DNA from: Peterkaempfera bronchialis
GTDB taxonomy: Bacteria > Actinomycetota > Actinomycetes > Streptomycetales > Streptomycetaceae
Reading direction: 5' to 3'
DNA length: 64,000 nucleotides
Assembly (NCBI RefSeq): GCF_003258605.2
Contig: NZ_CP031264.1
Span: forward strand, 5,766,001 to 5,830,000
Part shown: positions 28,453 to 40,042 of the stretch, piece after piece
Numbering within the stretch: position 1 is the first letter of the stretch
Layout of the letters: every line of letters starts with the position of its first letter
Notes under the pieces: model-generated
What the model was told of the DNA's origin: nothing
Seen by the model: the letters and a program-made list of their open reading frames with translations, nothing else
Database searches by the model: none
Translations under genes and position numbers: made by a program

Positions 28453-29484
28453 ATGGACCCCGCAGAGATCCGCATCCTGGCGGCCGGCACCGCACTGCCC
28501 GGCCCGCCCATCGACAACGCCACCCTGGGCCGCCGCTTCGGCATGGACGCGCTCTGGGAGCAGTGGGTGGACGTCTTCATCGGCACCCGCTCCCGCCACC
28601 TCGCCCTCGATCTGGAGACCGGCGAGCAGCGCGACACCCTCGCCGACCTGGGGGAGCGGGCCGGCCGTCACGCCCTGGCCACGGCCGGCACCGACCCCGC
28701 CGAGATCGACCTCGTCATCCTCGGCACCGCCACCCCCGACTCCCTCATGCCCGCCACCGTGAACCAGATCGCCGACCGGCTCGGCATCGACGGGGTGGCC
28801 ACCTACCAGCTCCAGTCCGGCTGCTCCGGTGCGGTACAGGCCCTCGACCTGGCCCGGCAACTGCTCTCCACCGGCCGCCACCGTACGGCCCTGGTGCTGG
28901 GCGGGGACGTCATCGCCAAGCACTACGACCTCTCGGTCGATCTGCACACCGTCCCGCCGGCCGAACTGGTCAACTACGTGCTGTTCGGCGACGCCGCAGG
29001 GGCCGCGGTGCTCAGCGGCGATCCGGCTGCCGGCCGGACCGCCGTGCGGACCTCCTTCGTCCAACTCGTCGGGCTGGGACGGCCACCGGGCCAGGTCCTG
29101 GAGTGGTTCGGACCGGTCGACCGGCACAGCGACCGGCCGTCGGCCCGGGAGGACTACAAGGCGATCGAGGAGTCCGTCCCGGAGCTGTCCGAGGAGATCC
29201 TGCACCGGCTGCTCGGGGACCTCGGCTGGAAGGCCGCCGAGCTGACCCACCTGCTGCCACCGCAGCTCTCCACCCAGATGACGAAGCGGATCGTCGAACG
29301 GCTGGCGCTGAGCGGCGCCGAGGAGATCAGCTGCGTCGGCGACACCGCCAACACCGGCAACGCACTGGTCTTCTTCCAACTGGAGCAGCTGCTTCCACGG
29401 CTCGTCCCCGGCGACCGGGTGGCCGCCATCGCGGTCGAGTCCAGCAAGTGGATCAAGTCCGGGTTCGCCCTGGAACACGTCTGA
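28453..29484 (+). CDS. abyA1: KASIII-like tetronate-forming enzyme (AbyA1/RkD type)
   Basis: 343 residues, thiolase fold of the ketoacyl-ACP synthase III group. The nucleophile Cys124 sits in LQSGCSGA. The usual PHQAN histidine position reads PPQLS (Pro270), and the GNT asparagine position reads GDT (Asp297). In tetronate pathways such proteins join glyceryl-ACP to the beta-ketoacyl chain on the last PKS module, forming C-C and C-O bonds and releasing the chain. That fits a PKS lacking a thioesterase. The ATG at 28453 has GGGAGC upstream. It lies 115 bases after abyU and 91 bases before the PKS gene in the same operon. A role as a starter-unit KASIII cannot be excluded but is less likely here. 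Confidence 0.83.
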   Translation: MDPAEIRILAAGTALPGPPIDNATLGRRFGMDALWEQWVDVFIGTRSRHLALDLETGEQRDTLADLGERAGRHALATAGTDPAEIDLVILGTATPDSLMPATVNQIADRLGIDGVATYQLQSGCSGAVQALDLARQLLSTGRHRTALVLGGDVIAKHYDLSVDLHTVPPAELVNYVLFGDAAGAAVLSGDPAAGRTAVRTSFVQLVGLGRPPGQVLEWFGPVDRHSDRPSAREDYKAIEESVPELSEEILHRLLGDLGWKAAELTHLLPPQLSTQMTKRIVERLALSGAEEISCVGDTANTGNALVFFQLEQLLPRLVPGDRVAAIAVESSKWIKSGFALEHV

Positions 29485-29575
29485 CCGCCTGACCGGTCCG
29501 ACCCGCACCATCCCGGCAACCCCAGCCCCACCGGCCGCACCCCGTCACCGCGAACTCCCGAAGGGCAGAGCACGC

Positions 29576-32500
29576 ATGTCGAACGACGAGAAGCTCCGCG
29601 ACTACCTCAAGCGCGTCACGGCCAACCTGCAGGACACCCGCCTGCGCCTTCAGGAGGCCGAGGCCAGGTACACGGAGCCGATCGCCATCATCGGCATGGC
29701 GTGCCGCTACCCGGGGGGTGTCGCCTCGCCGGAGGACCTGTGGCGGCTGGTGGCCGAGGGTCGTGAGGCGCTGTCGGAGTTCCCGTCGGACCGGGGCTGG
29801 GACCTCGACGGGCTCTATGACCCTGACCCGGAGCACACCGGCACCGCGTACACCCGGCACGGCGGATTCCTCACCGGCGCCGCCGACTTCGACGCCGAGT
29901 TCTTCGGTATCAGCCCCCGCGAGAGCAGCACCATCGACCCGCAGCAGCGGCTCCTGCTGGAAACGGCCTGGGAGGCGATGGAGAGCGCCGGCCTGGACCC
30001 GGCATCGCTGCGCGCCACCCCGGTCGGCGTCTTCACCGGAATCATGTACAACGACTACGGCTCCCGCCTCAACCCGCTGCCCGCAGCGGTCGAGGGGCAG
30101 ATCGGCATCGGCAGCGCGCCGAGCATCGCCTCTGGTCGGATCGCCTACACCTACGGCTTCGAGGGCCCGGCGGTGACGATCGACACCGCCTGCTCCTCCT
30201 CGCTGGTCGCCCTGCACCTGGCCGCGCAGGCACTGCGCTCCGGCGAGTGCACGCTCGCCCTCGCGGGCGGTGCCACCGTGATGTCCACCCCCAACACCTT
30301 CGTGGAGTTCAGCCGTCAGCGCGGCCTCTCCCCGGACGGCCGCTGCAAGGCGTTCTCCGCCGACGCGGACGGCACCGGCTGGGGCGAGGGCGCGGCGCTG
30401 CTGCTGGTGGAGCGGCTGTCGGACGCGCAGGCCAACGGGCACCCCGTCCTCGCGGTGGTGCGGGGGTCGGCCGTCAACCAGGACGGCACCAGCAGCCAGC
30501 TCTCGGCCCCGCACGGTCCTTCGCAGGAGCGGGTGATCCGGGCGGCGCTGGCGTCGGCCGGGCTGACCACGGCGGATGTGGACGCGGTGGAGGCGCATGG
30601 GACGGGCACCCGGCTGGGCGACCCGATCGAGGCGCAGGCGCTGCTGTCGACGTATGGGCAGGGGCGGCCTGCGGGGCGGCCGTTGTGGCTGGGCTCGATC
30701 AAGTCGAACATCGGGCATGCGCAGGCGGCGGCCGGCGTGGCCGGTGTGATCAAGGTGGTGCAGGCACTGCGGCACGAGCTGCTGCCGGCGACATTGCATG
30801 TGGCTGAGCCGACCGGCGAGGTCGCCTGGGAGGCAGGCGCCGTCGAACTGCTCCGCGAGCCCGTGGAGTGGCCGGACACCGTCGGAAAGCCGCGTCGGGC
30901 CGGTGTCTCCGCCTTCGGCATCAGCGGCACCAACGCCCACGTGATCCTCGAACAGGCCCCCGCGACCGTGCCGCCTGCCGCTGTCGCTGTCGCTGTCGCT
31001 GCTGATGCCGATGCCAATGCCGCTGCCGCTGCCGAGCCGGCAGCGACGCCGACGCTGGGTGGGCTTGTCGCCCCGGTGGTGGTGTCGGGTCGGTCGGAGG
31101 TGGCGTTGGGTGTGGCGGCGGGTCGGTTGGCGGGGTGGTTGGAGGGTGGGGGTTCGGGTGTGGGGTTGTCGGAGGTGGCGGGGTGGTCGGTGGTGCGGGG
31201 GTGCGGCATGGGTTCGGTGCTGCGGTGGTGTCGGGTGATCGTGGTGAGGTGATTGCGGGGTTGCGGGCGTTGGCGTCGGGGGTGGGGCATCCGGCGGTGG
31301 TGTCGGGGCGTGGGGTGTCGGGGCCGGGTCGGGTGGTGCTGGTGTTTCCGGGTCAGGGTTCGCAGTGGGTGGGGATGGGTGCGGCGTTGGCGGGGTGTCG
31401 CCGGTGTTCGCGGGTCGGTTGGCGGAGGCGGGGCGGGCGCTGGCGCCGTTCACGGACTGGTCGTTGGGTGAGGCGTTGGGTGATCCGGTGCTGTTGGGGC
31501 GGGTCGATGTGGTGCAGCCGGTGTTGTGGGCGGTGATGGTGTCGTTGGCGGAGTTGTGGCGTTCGTGGGGTTTGCGGGTGGATGGGGTGGTGGGGCATTC
31601 GCAGGGGGAGATTGCGGCTGCTGCGGTGTCGGGGCGTTGAGTCTGGAGGATGCGGCGGCGGTGGTGGCGTTGCGGTCGCGGGCGATCCGGGCGATTGCGG
31701 GTGGTGGGGGGATGGCGTCGGTGCCGTTGCCGGTGGGTGAGGTGGAGGGTCTGCTGGCGGGGTGGGGTGGGGAGTTGGAGGTGGCGGCGGTGAACGGGCC
31801 GTCGTCGACGGTGGTGTCGGGTCCGGCGGGGGCGGTCGGCGGGTTGGTGGAGTGGGGTGAGGGTGCGGGGGTGCGGGTGCGTCGGGTGCCGGTGGACTAT
31901 GCGTCGCATTCGGCGCAGGTGGAGCCGTTGCGTGCGGAGTTGTCGGAGGTGTTGGGGGGATTCGTCCGCGGGCGTCGCGGGTGCCGTTCTATTCGACGGT
32001 GTCGGGTGGGGTGGTGGATGGTGCGTCGTTGGATGCGGGGTACTGGTTCCGCAATCTGCGGGGTCGGGTGCGGTTCGAGGACGCGGTGCGGGTGTTGGCG
32101 CGGGATGGGTTCACGACGTTTGTGGAGGCCAGTGCGCATCCGGTGCTGACGGTGGGGGTGCAGGAGACGCTTGCGGGTCGGGACGATGTGCTGGTGACGG
32201 GGACGTTGCGGCGCAATCGGGAGGATCACCGTCCGTTGCTGTCGGCGTTGGCGGCGGTGGAGTTGCACGGTCACCGGTTGTCCTGGCCGGTGGATGTCCC
32301 GGCCGTACCGCCCGGCCTGCCGACCTATCCCTTCCAGCACCGCCACTACTGGCTCGACGCTCCCACCCACACCGGTCGCGGCGACGCCTCCGCGCACCCC
32401 TTGCTGGACACGGTCGTCGAACGGGCCGACGACGGGGGCCTCGTCATCACGGGCAGGATCTCCACCCGCAGCCACCCGTGGCTCGGTGAGCACACGGTCG

Positions 32501-35500
32501 GCGGCACCACGCTCTTCCCCGGTACGGCCTTCGCCGAACTCGCCACCGCCGCCGCCGAAACGGCCGGCCTCGGCACCGTCGGCGAACTCGTCCTGTCGGC
32601 GCCGCTGACCCTGGCCGACGGCGTGCTCGACCTGCAGATCACCATGCTGGCCCCGGACACCGACGGCCGGCGCACCTTCGACGTCTACTCCCGCCCGGAG
32701 CATGGGGGCCCGCAGGACTGGACCCACCACGCGACCGGCACCCTCGTCGGCGAACCCGCCGACACCGCACCGGACTTCCCCGAGCAGTGGCCGCCGCCGG
32801 GGGCCGTCGCGCTCGATCTCGGGGTCGCCGCCGATCGCTTCGAGGCCGTCCGGGTCGGCTACGGCCCAACCTACCAGGGCCTGCGGGCCGCCTGGCAACA
32901 CGGCGGAACCGTCTACGCCGAGGTCGAGCTGCCGGAGGGCGCCCACCCGGACGCCGCCCGCTACGGCATCCACCCCGCGCTGCTCGACGCCGCCCTCCAG
33001 GCCGACGTGCTGACCGACCGGCCGGGCGAGGACGGCGGCACCCCCGCGCTGCGGCTGCCGTTCGCCTGGACCGGCCTCACCCTGCACGCCGTCGGCGCCA
33101 CCCTGCTGCGGGTACGCCTCGATCGGCCCGACCCGGACACGCTCACCGTCGTGGCCGTCGACCCCGAGGGCGAGCCCGTGCTCACCGTCGAGGCCCTCGC
33201 CCTGCGCCCGGTGGACCCCGACCGGCTGACCTCCCCGGTGCCCGCCCCGCGCGGACCGGCCGTGCCCACCCGTGCCCCGGCCCGGCGCGCCGCCGGCCGC
33301 ACGGCAGGCGGCTCCACCGCCGAACGCCTGCAACGGCTGCCCGCCGCCGAGGCGGAGCGGGAGCTGCGGTCCCTGGTCCGCGCCGAGGTCGCCGCGGTGC
33401 TCGGCTACGCCACCCCCGAGGAGCTAGACCCGGACCGGGCCTTCCGCGACCTCGGCTTCGAATCGCTGACCGCCGTCCAGTTGCGTGACCGGATCGCCGC
33501 CGCCACCGGCCTGCGGCTGCCGCCCACACTGGTGTTCAACCACCCCAGCCCGCGGGCCCTCGCCGGGCACCTGCACGGCCTGCTGCACCAGGGCGACACC
33601 CCGGCCGCACCCGACCGGGCCCCCGCCCGTACGCGGGCCGCCGCCGACGAGCCGATCGCCATCATCGGCATGGCGTGCCGCTACCCGGGGGGTGTCGCCT
33701 CGCCGGAGGACCTGTGGCGGCTGGTGGCCGAGGGTCGTGAGGCGCTGTCGGAGTTCCCGTCGGACCGGGGCTGGGACCTTGACGGGCTCTATGACCCGGA
33801 CCCGGAGCACACCGGCACCGCGTACACCCGGCACGGCGGATTCCTGGCCGGCGCCGCCGACTTCGACCCGGGGTTCTTCGGCATCAACCCGCGCGAGGCC
33901 CTCGCGATGGACCCGCAGCAGCGGCTCCTGCTGGAGGCGTCCTGGGAGGCGATGGAGAGCGCCGGCCTGGACCCGGCATCGCTGCGCGCCACCCCGGTCG
34001 GCGTCTTCACCGGGCTGATCTACACCGAGTACGGGAGCCGGGTGCGCGGCTCCGCGCCCGAGGCGGAGGGCTACCTCGGCACCGGCAGCGCGGGCAGCGT
34101 CGCCTCCGGTCGGATCGCCTACACCTACGGCTTCGAGGGCCCGGCGGTGACGGTCGACACGGCCTGCTCGTCCTCGCTGGTCGCCCTGCACCTGGCCGCG
34201 CAGGCGCTGCGCTCCGGCGAGTGCACGCTGGCCCTGGTCGGCGGCGCGACGGTGATGTCCACCCCGGACACGTTGATCGAGTTCAGCCGTCAGCGCGGGC
34301 TCTCCCCGGACGGCCGCTGCCGGGCGTTCTCCGCCGACGCGGACGGCACGGGATTCGCCGAGGGGGTGGGCCTGCTGCTGGTGGAGCGGCTGTCGGACGC
34401 GCAGGCCAACGGGCACCCCGTCCTCGCGGTGGTGCGCGGTTCGGCGGTCAACCAGGACGGTGCCAGCAATGGCCTGACCGCCCCCAACGGTCCTTCGCAG
34501 GAGCGGGTGATCCGGGCGGCGCTGGCGTCGGCCGGGCTGACCGCGGCGGACGTGGACGCGGTGGAGGCACATGGGACGGGCACCCGGCTGGGCGACCCGA
34601 TCGAGGCGCAGGCGCTGCTCGCCGCCTACGGCCAGGACCGCCCCGAGGACCGCCCGCTGCGACTGGGCTCGATCAAGTCGAACATCGGGCATGCGCAGGC
34701 GGCGGCCGGCGTGGCCGGTGTGATCAAGGTGGTGCAGGCGCTGCGGCACGAGCTGCTGCCGGCCACCCTGCACGTCGGAGAGCCCACCGCCCAGGTCGAC
34801 TGGGAGGCAGGCGCCGTCGAGCTGCTCCGCGAGCCCGTCCCCTGGGCCAGGGGCGACCGGCCGCGTCGGGCGGGCGTCTCCGCCTTCGGCATGAGCGGCA
34901 CCAATGCGCACGTCCTCATCGAGGAGGCGCCGGCCGCTCCGGCGCCCGCCGTCCCTGCGGAGGAGGGCGCGAGCCCGCTGCCCGTTCCGGTGGTGGTGTC
35001 GGGTCGGTCGGAGGTGGCGTTGGGTGTGGCGGCGGGTCGGTTGGCGGGGTGGTTGGAGGGTGGGGGTTCGGGTGTGGGGTTGTCGGAGGTGGCGGGGTGG
35101 TCGGTGGTGCGGGGGGTGCGGCATGGGTTCGGTGCTGCGGTGGTGTCGGGTGATCGTGGTGAGGTGATTGCGGGGTTGCGGGCGTTGGCGTCGGGGGTGG
35201 GGCATCCGGCGGTGGTGTCGGGGCGTGGGGTGTCGTCGCCTGGTCGGGTGGTGCTGGTGTTTCCGGGTCAGGGTTCGCAGTGGGTGGGGATGGGTGCGGC
35301 GTTGGCGGGGGTGTCGCCGGTGTTCGCGGGTCGGTTGGCGGAGGCGGGGCGGGCGCTGGCGCCGTTCACGGACTGGTCGTTGGGTGAGGCGTTGGGTGAT
35401 CCGGTGCTGTTGGGGCGGGTCGATGTGGTGCAGCCGGTGTTGTGGGCGGTGATGGTGTCGTTGGCGGAGTTGTGGCGTTCGTGGGGTTTGCGGGTGGATG

Positions 35501-38500
35501 GGGTGGTGGGGCATTCGCAGGGGGAGATTGCGGCTGCTGCGGTGTCGGGGGCGTTGAGTCTGGAGGATGCGGCGGCGGTGGTGGCGTTGCGGTCGCGGGC
35601 GATCCGGGCGATTGCGGGTGGTGGGGGGATGGCGTCGGTGCCGTTGCCGGTGGGTGAGGTGGAGGGTCTGCTGGCGGGGTGGGGTGGGGAGTTGGAGGTG
35701 GCGGCGGTGAACGGGCCGTCGTCGACGGTGGTGTCGGGTTCGGCGGGGGCGGTCGGTGGGTTGGTGGAGTGGGGTGAGGGTGCGGGGGTGCGGGTGCGTC
35801 GGGTGCCGGTGGACTATGCGTCGCATTCGGCGCAGGTGGAGCCGTTGCGTGCGGAGTTGTCGGAGGTGTTGGGGGGGATTCGTCCGCGGGCGTCGCGGGT
35901 GCCGTTCTATTCGACGGTGTCGGGTGGGGTGGTGGATGGTGCGTCGTTGGATGCGGGGTACTGGTTCCGTAATCTGCGGGGTCGGGTGCGGTTCGAGGAC
36001 GCGGTGCGGGTGTTGGCGCGGGATGGGTTCACGACGTTTGTGGAGGCCAGTGCGCATCCGGTGCTGACGGTGGGGGTGCAGGAGACGCTTGCGGGTCGGG
36101 ACGATGTGCTGGTGACGGGGACGTTGCGGCGCAATCGGGAGGATCACCGTCCGCTGCTGTCGGCGTTGGCGGCGGTGGAGTTGCACGGTCACCGGTTGTC
36201 CTGGCCGGTGGATGTGCCGGCCGCACCGCCCGGTCTGCCGACCTATCCCTTCCAGCACCGCCACTACTGGCTCGACGCCGCCCCCGACATCAGCGACCCC
36301 GGGCACCTCGGCCTGCACACCGCCGACCACCCGCTGCTCGACGCCACCACCGATCTCCCGGACGGCACCACCCTCTACACCAGCCGGATCTCGGCGAGCA
36401 CCCACCCGTGGCTGCTCGACCACGCTGTCACCGGCACCCCGCTGCTGCCCGCCACCGCCTTTGTGGAGCTGGCCCTGCACGCCGGCCACCGGGGTGCCGT
36501 CCCGCAGCTGGCCGAACTCACCCTGGAGGCCGCCCTGCCGCTCGGCGATGGCGCCGTGCACATCCAGACCACCGTGCGGCCCGCCGACGACTCCGGCGCC
36601 CGGGCACTGGCCGTCCACTCCCGGCCCGCCACCGCGGGCCCGGACGAGCCGTGGACCCGGCACGCCACCGCCCTCCTCGTCCCGCAGTCCGGCGTGCCCG
36701 CCGGGCCGGAGCCGACCGGCGCCTGGCCGCCGCCCGGTGCCGCCGCCGTCGACACCACCGCCCTCTACGACACGCTGGCCGAGCACGGCTACGACTACGG
36801 TCCGGCCTTCCACGGGGTCCGCGCCGTCTGGCGGCTCGGGGACGTCGTCCACGCGGACATCGCCCTGCCCGAGGACCGCGCGGCGGAGGCCGCCCGGTAC
36901 GGCATCCACCCCGCCCTGCTCGACGCCGCCCTGCACCCGCTCGCCGCGGGCCTGCTCGCCGACGGCGCACCGGGCGGCGACGCCCCGGCCACCGCCCTCC
37001 CCTTCGCCTGGACGGGGGTCACCCTGGCTGCGACCGGCGCCACCACACTCCGGGTACGCCTCGAACGGACGGGCGCCGACTCGGTCACCCTGACCGCCAC
37101 CGACCCGGCGGGTGGCCCGGTCGCGGCCGTCGAACGGATCGCGCTGCGACCGCTGGCCCCCGGCGCGCTGGTCACGGCCCGCCCGTCCGGCCGCCACCAG
37201 GAAGGGCTCCACCAACTGGCCTGGACGCCCTCCGGCGCCCTCCCCGCGCCCCGCGCGGACTGGGTCCGGCTGCCCGACCACGTCCTCGGGTCCGGCGCGG
37301 CCCTGCCCGATGCCGCCACGCTCTTCACCGAGGGCGATGCGAAGGCACCCGCCGACGTCGTCCTGCCGCTCACGGTCCTGCCCGGCACCGACGTCGTCGC
37401 GGCCACCGCCGAGCTGCTCGGCCTGGTCCGGCGCTGGCCGGCCCAGGAGCACCTGGCCGGCACCCGGCTGACCGTACTGACCCGGCACGCCGTCACCACC
37501 GGCCCCGCCGACGGCCGGGTCGAGCCCGTCGCCGCTGCCCTCTGGGGCCTGCTGCGGAGCGCCGCGACCGAGCACCCCGGCCGCTTCGCCCTGCTCGACA
37601 CCGACGATACGCCCGACTCCCCCGGCGTCCTGGGCGCCGCCCTCGCGCTGGACGAGCCGCAGCTGGCCCTGCGCGGGGGTGAGGTCCTCACCCCGGCGGT
37701 GGTCCCGCTGCCCGCGGAACCGGACCTCACCGCGCCCGCCGACGGCGGTGCGTGGCGGCTCACCCCGACCGGCGACACCCTCGACGCACTCGCCCTGCTG
37801 CCCGCACCGGACGCCGACCGCCCGCTCCTCCCCGGGGAGGTGCGCATCGCCGTCCGCGCCGCCGGGCTGAACTTCCGCGACGTGCTCATCACCCTCGGCG
37901 TCTACCCGGACCAGGCACAGCTCGGCACCGAGGCGGCCGGTCTGGTCACCGCCGTCGGTGAGGGCGTCACCACGCTCGCCCCCGGCGACCGGGTCACCGG
38001 ACTGGTGAACGGCGGCATCGGGCCGGTCGCGGTCACCGACCACCGGCTCCTCGCGCGCATCCCCGCCGACTGGACCTTCGCCCAGGCCGCCGCCGTGCCT
38101 GCGGCCTACCTCACCGCCTACTACGCACTGGTCGACCTGGCCGCACTGCGCCCCGGCGAACGGCTGCTGGTGCACTCGGCGGCCGGCGGGGTCGGCATCG
38201 CGGCCGTCCAGCTCGCCACCCACCTCGGCGCCGAGGTGTTCGGCACCGCCGGGCCCGGCAAGTGGAAGACGCTCGCGGCGCTCGGCATCGACCCGGCCCG
38301 CACCGCCTCCTCGCGGACGCTGGACTTCGAGCGGCAGTTCCTGGAGACCACGGCGGGGGAGGGCGTGGACGTGGTGCTGAACTCCTTCACCGGCGACTTC
38401 GTCGACGCCTCCCTGCGACTGCTCCCGCGCGGCGGCCGTTTCATCGAGATGGGCAAGGCCGATCTGCGGGACCCCGTCGCCGTGGCCGGGCAGCACCCCG

Positions 38501-40041
38501 GCGTGACGTACCGCTCCTTCGACCTGCTGGAGGCCGGGCCGCAGCGCATCGGCGAACTGCTCACCGAACTGCTGGCGCTGTTCGAGCGCGGGACGCTGAG
38601 CCTGCCCCCGATCACCGTCTGGCCGGTCGGCCGGGCCGGTGAGGCGATCCGCCACCTCGGTCAGGCCCGGCACACCGGCAAGGTGGTCGTCACCGTCCCG
38701 GCGCCGCTCGACCCGGCGGGCACCGTCCTGGTCACCGGAGGCACCGGCACCCTCGGCGCGCTCACCGCCCGCCACCTCGTCCGGGAGCACGGCGCCAGGC
38801 ACCTGCTGCTGGTCGGCCGGCAGGGACCGCAGGCGCCCGGCGCGGCCGAGCTGGCAGCCGAGCTGACCGGCCTGGGTGCACAGGTCACCGTCGCCGCCTG
38901 CGATGTGTCCGACCGCGACGCTCTCGCGGAGCTGCTCGCCGGCGTCCCCGCCGAGCACCCGCTGACCCTGGTGGTGCACGCCGCCGGCGCCCTGGCCGAC
39001 GGCGTGCTGGAGACCCTCGGGGCGGAACGGCTGGAGGCCGTCCTCGGCCCCAAGGCCCGCGCCGCCGGGTACCTGGACGAGCTGACCCGGCAGGCGGACC
39101 TCGCCGACCTGGTGCTGTTCTCCTCCGTCTCCGGGGTGCTCGGCGGCGGCGGGCAGGCCAACTACGCCGCCGCCAACGCCTACCTGGACGCCCTCGCCCA
39201 GCGCCGCGCCGCCGACGGCCTCCCCGCGACCTCGCTCGCCTGGGGCCTGTGGCAGCAGGCAACCGGTCTGACCGGCCATCTGGACGGTACCGACCGGGCG
39301 CGGCTGGCCCGCGGCGGCCTGGTGCCGCTGGGCGACCGCGAGGGCCTGGCGCTGCTGGACGCGGCCCGGCGAACGGGCCGGCCGGCCGTCGTCACCGCCC
39401 GCTTCGACCTGCGGGCCGACGCCGGTCCGGACGACGTCCCGGCGCTGCTGCGGTCCCTGGTCCGCACCCCGGCGCGGCGCAGCGCCGCCGCCGGGCCCGC
39501 CGCCGGGGCACCCGCGTCGCTGGCGACGCGCCTGGCCGCACTGGACGCGGCCGGCCGGGCCGAGGCCCTGCTGCAACTGGTGCGCTCGCAGGCCGCGGCC
39601 GTCCTCGGACACGGCACCGCCGACGAGGTCGCCGACGACCGGGCGTTCAAGGAGATCGGCTTCGACTCGCTGACCGCCGTCGAGCTGCGCAATCGGCTCG
39701 GCGCGGCGACCGGACTGCGGCTGCCTCCCACCACCGTGTTCGACCACCCCACCCCGCAGGCCCTGGCCGGTCATCTGCACCGGACTCTCGCCCCCGAGGA
39801 CGACGGCCCCGACCCGGTGCTGCGCGAACTCGATCGGCTGGAGGCCCTGCTGCCGGCGCTGGCCGCCGCGGACGGTACCCGCGGGGCGGTCGGCCGGCGG
39901 CTGCGGGAACTGCTCTGGCGCTTTGACGACGGTCCGGCCGAGGCCGCCGAGGAGTCGGCGGCCGACCTGGCGACGGCCACCGACGAGGAATTGTTCGCCG
40001 CCTTGGACGACGAGTTCGACCGACCCGGAACGGAGCTCTGA
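29576..40041 (+). CDS. abyB2: Type I modular PKS, two modules, four frame slips in the first AT (AbyB2-like)
   Basis: N-terminal coiled-coil docking segment ([14 protein letters not shown]). First module: KS 29677-30955, AT 31336-32290 (GHSQG and YASH, so methylmalonyl-CoA), DH 32390-33220 with HxxxGxxxxP and DAALQ, ACP 33340-33590 (GFESL); it has no KR. Second module: KS 33646-34930, AT 35240-36230 (YASH, methylmalonyl), DH 36325-37170, ER 37740-38700 (HSAAGGVG; Tyr in LGVYP, usually the 2S-methyl type), KR 38713-39430, ACP 39530-39790 (GFDSL). A C-terminal docking region ends at 40041. Predicted output is a methyl-branched beta-ketone, then a fully reduced methyl-branched unit, as expected for C7/C6 and C5/C4 of abyssomicin. 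The frame changes at 31197-31201, 31392-31395, 31631-31634 and 31954-31959. Each is one G shorter than the near-identical second AT, so the true protein is probably intact. Confidence 0.88.
31073..32360 (+). repeat. 1.29-kb AT-domain repeat, copy A
   Basis: Spans the KS-AT linker, the whole AT and the post-AT linker. It is almost identical to copy B at 34987-36278. Apart from the four missing Gs only scattered single or short changes are visible. Its codons end in G or T (GTG, TTG, GGT) unlike the C-ending codons around it. Confidence 0.85.
31197..31959 (+). other. Cluster of four single-G frame slips in the first methylmalonyl AT
   Basis: Compared with the second copy (runs 35111-35116, 35307-35311, 35547-35551, 35871-35877), the runs 31197-31201, 31392-31395, 31631-31634 and 31954-31959 each lack one G. 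The protein continues in a new frame after every one. All slips have the same sign and base, which is typical of homopolymer errors in a repeat. Confidence 0.85.
34987..36278 (+). repeat. 1.29-kb AT-domain repeat, copy B
   Basis: Intact partner of the repeat at 31073-32360; it stays in frame throughout. Both ends fall in linkers flanking the AT, so the exchange unit is a domain. Confidence 0.85.
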
Positions 40042-40042
40042 G

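Noticed and set aside
31197-31959. Programmed ribosomal frameshifting as the reason for four frame changes
   Set aside because: No slippery heptamers with structured context recur; each site is simply one G shorter than the intact sister copy.
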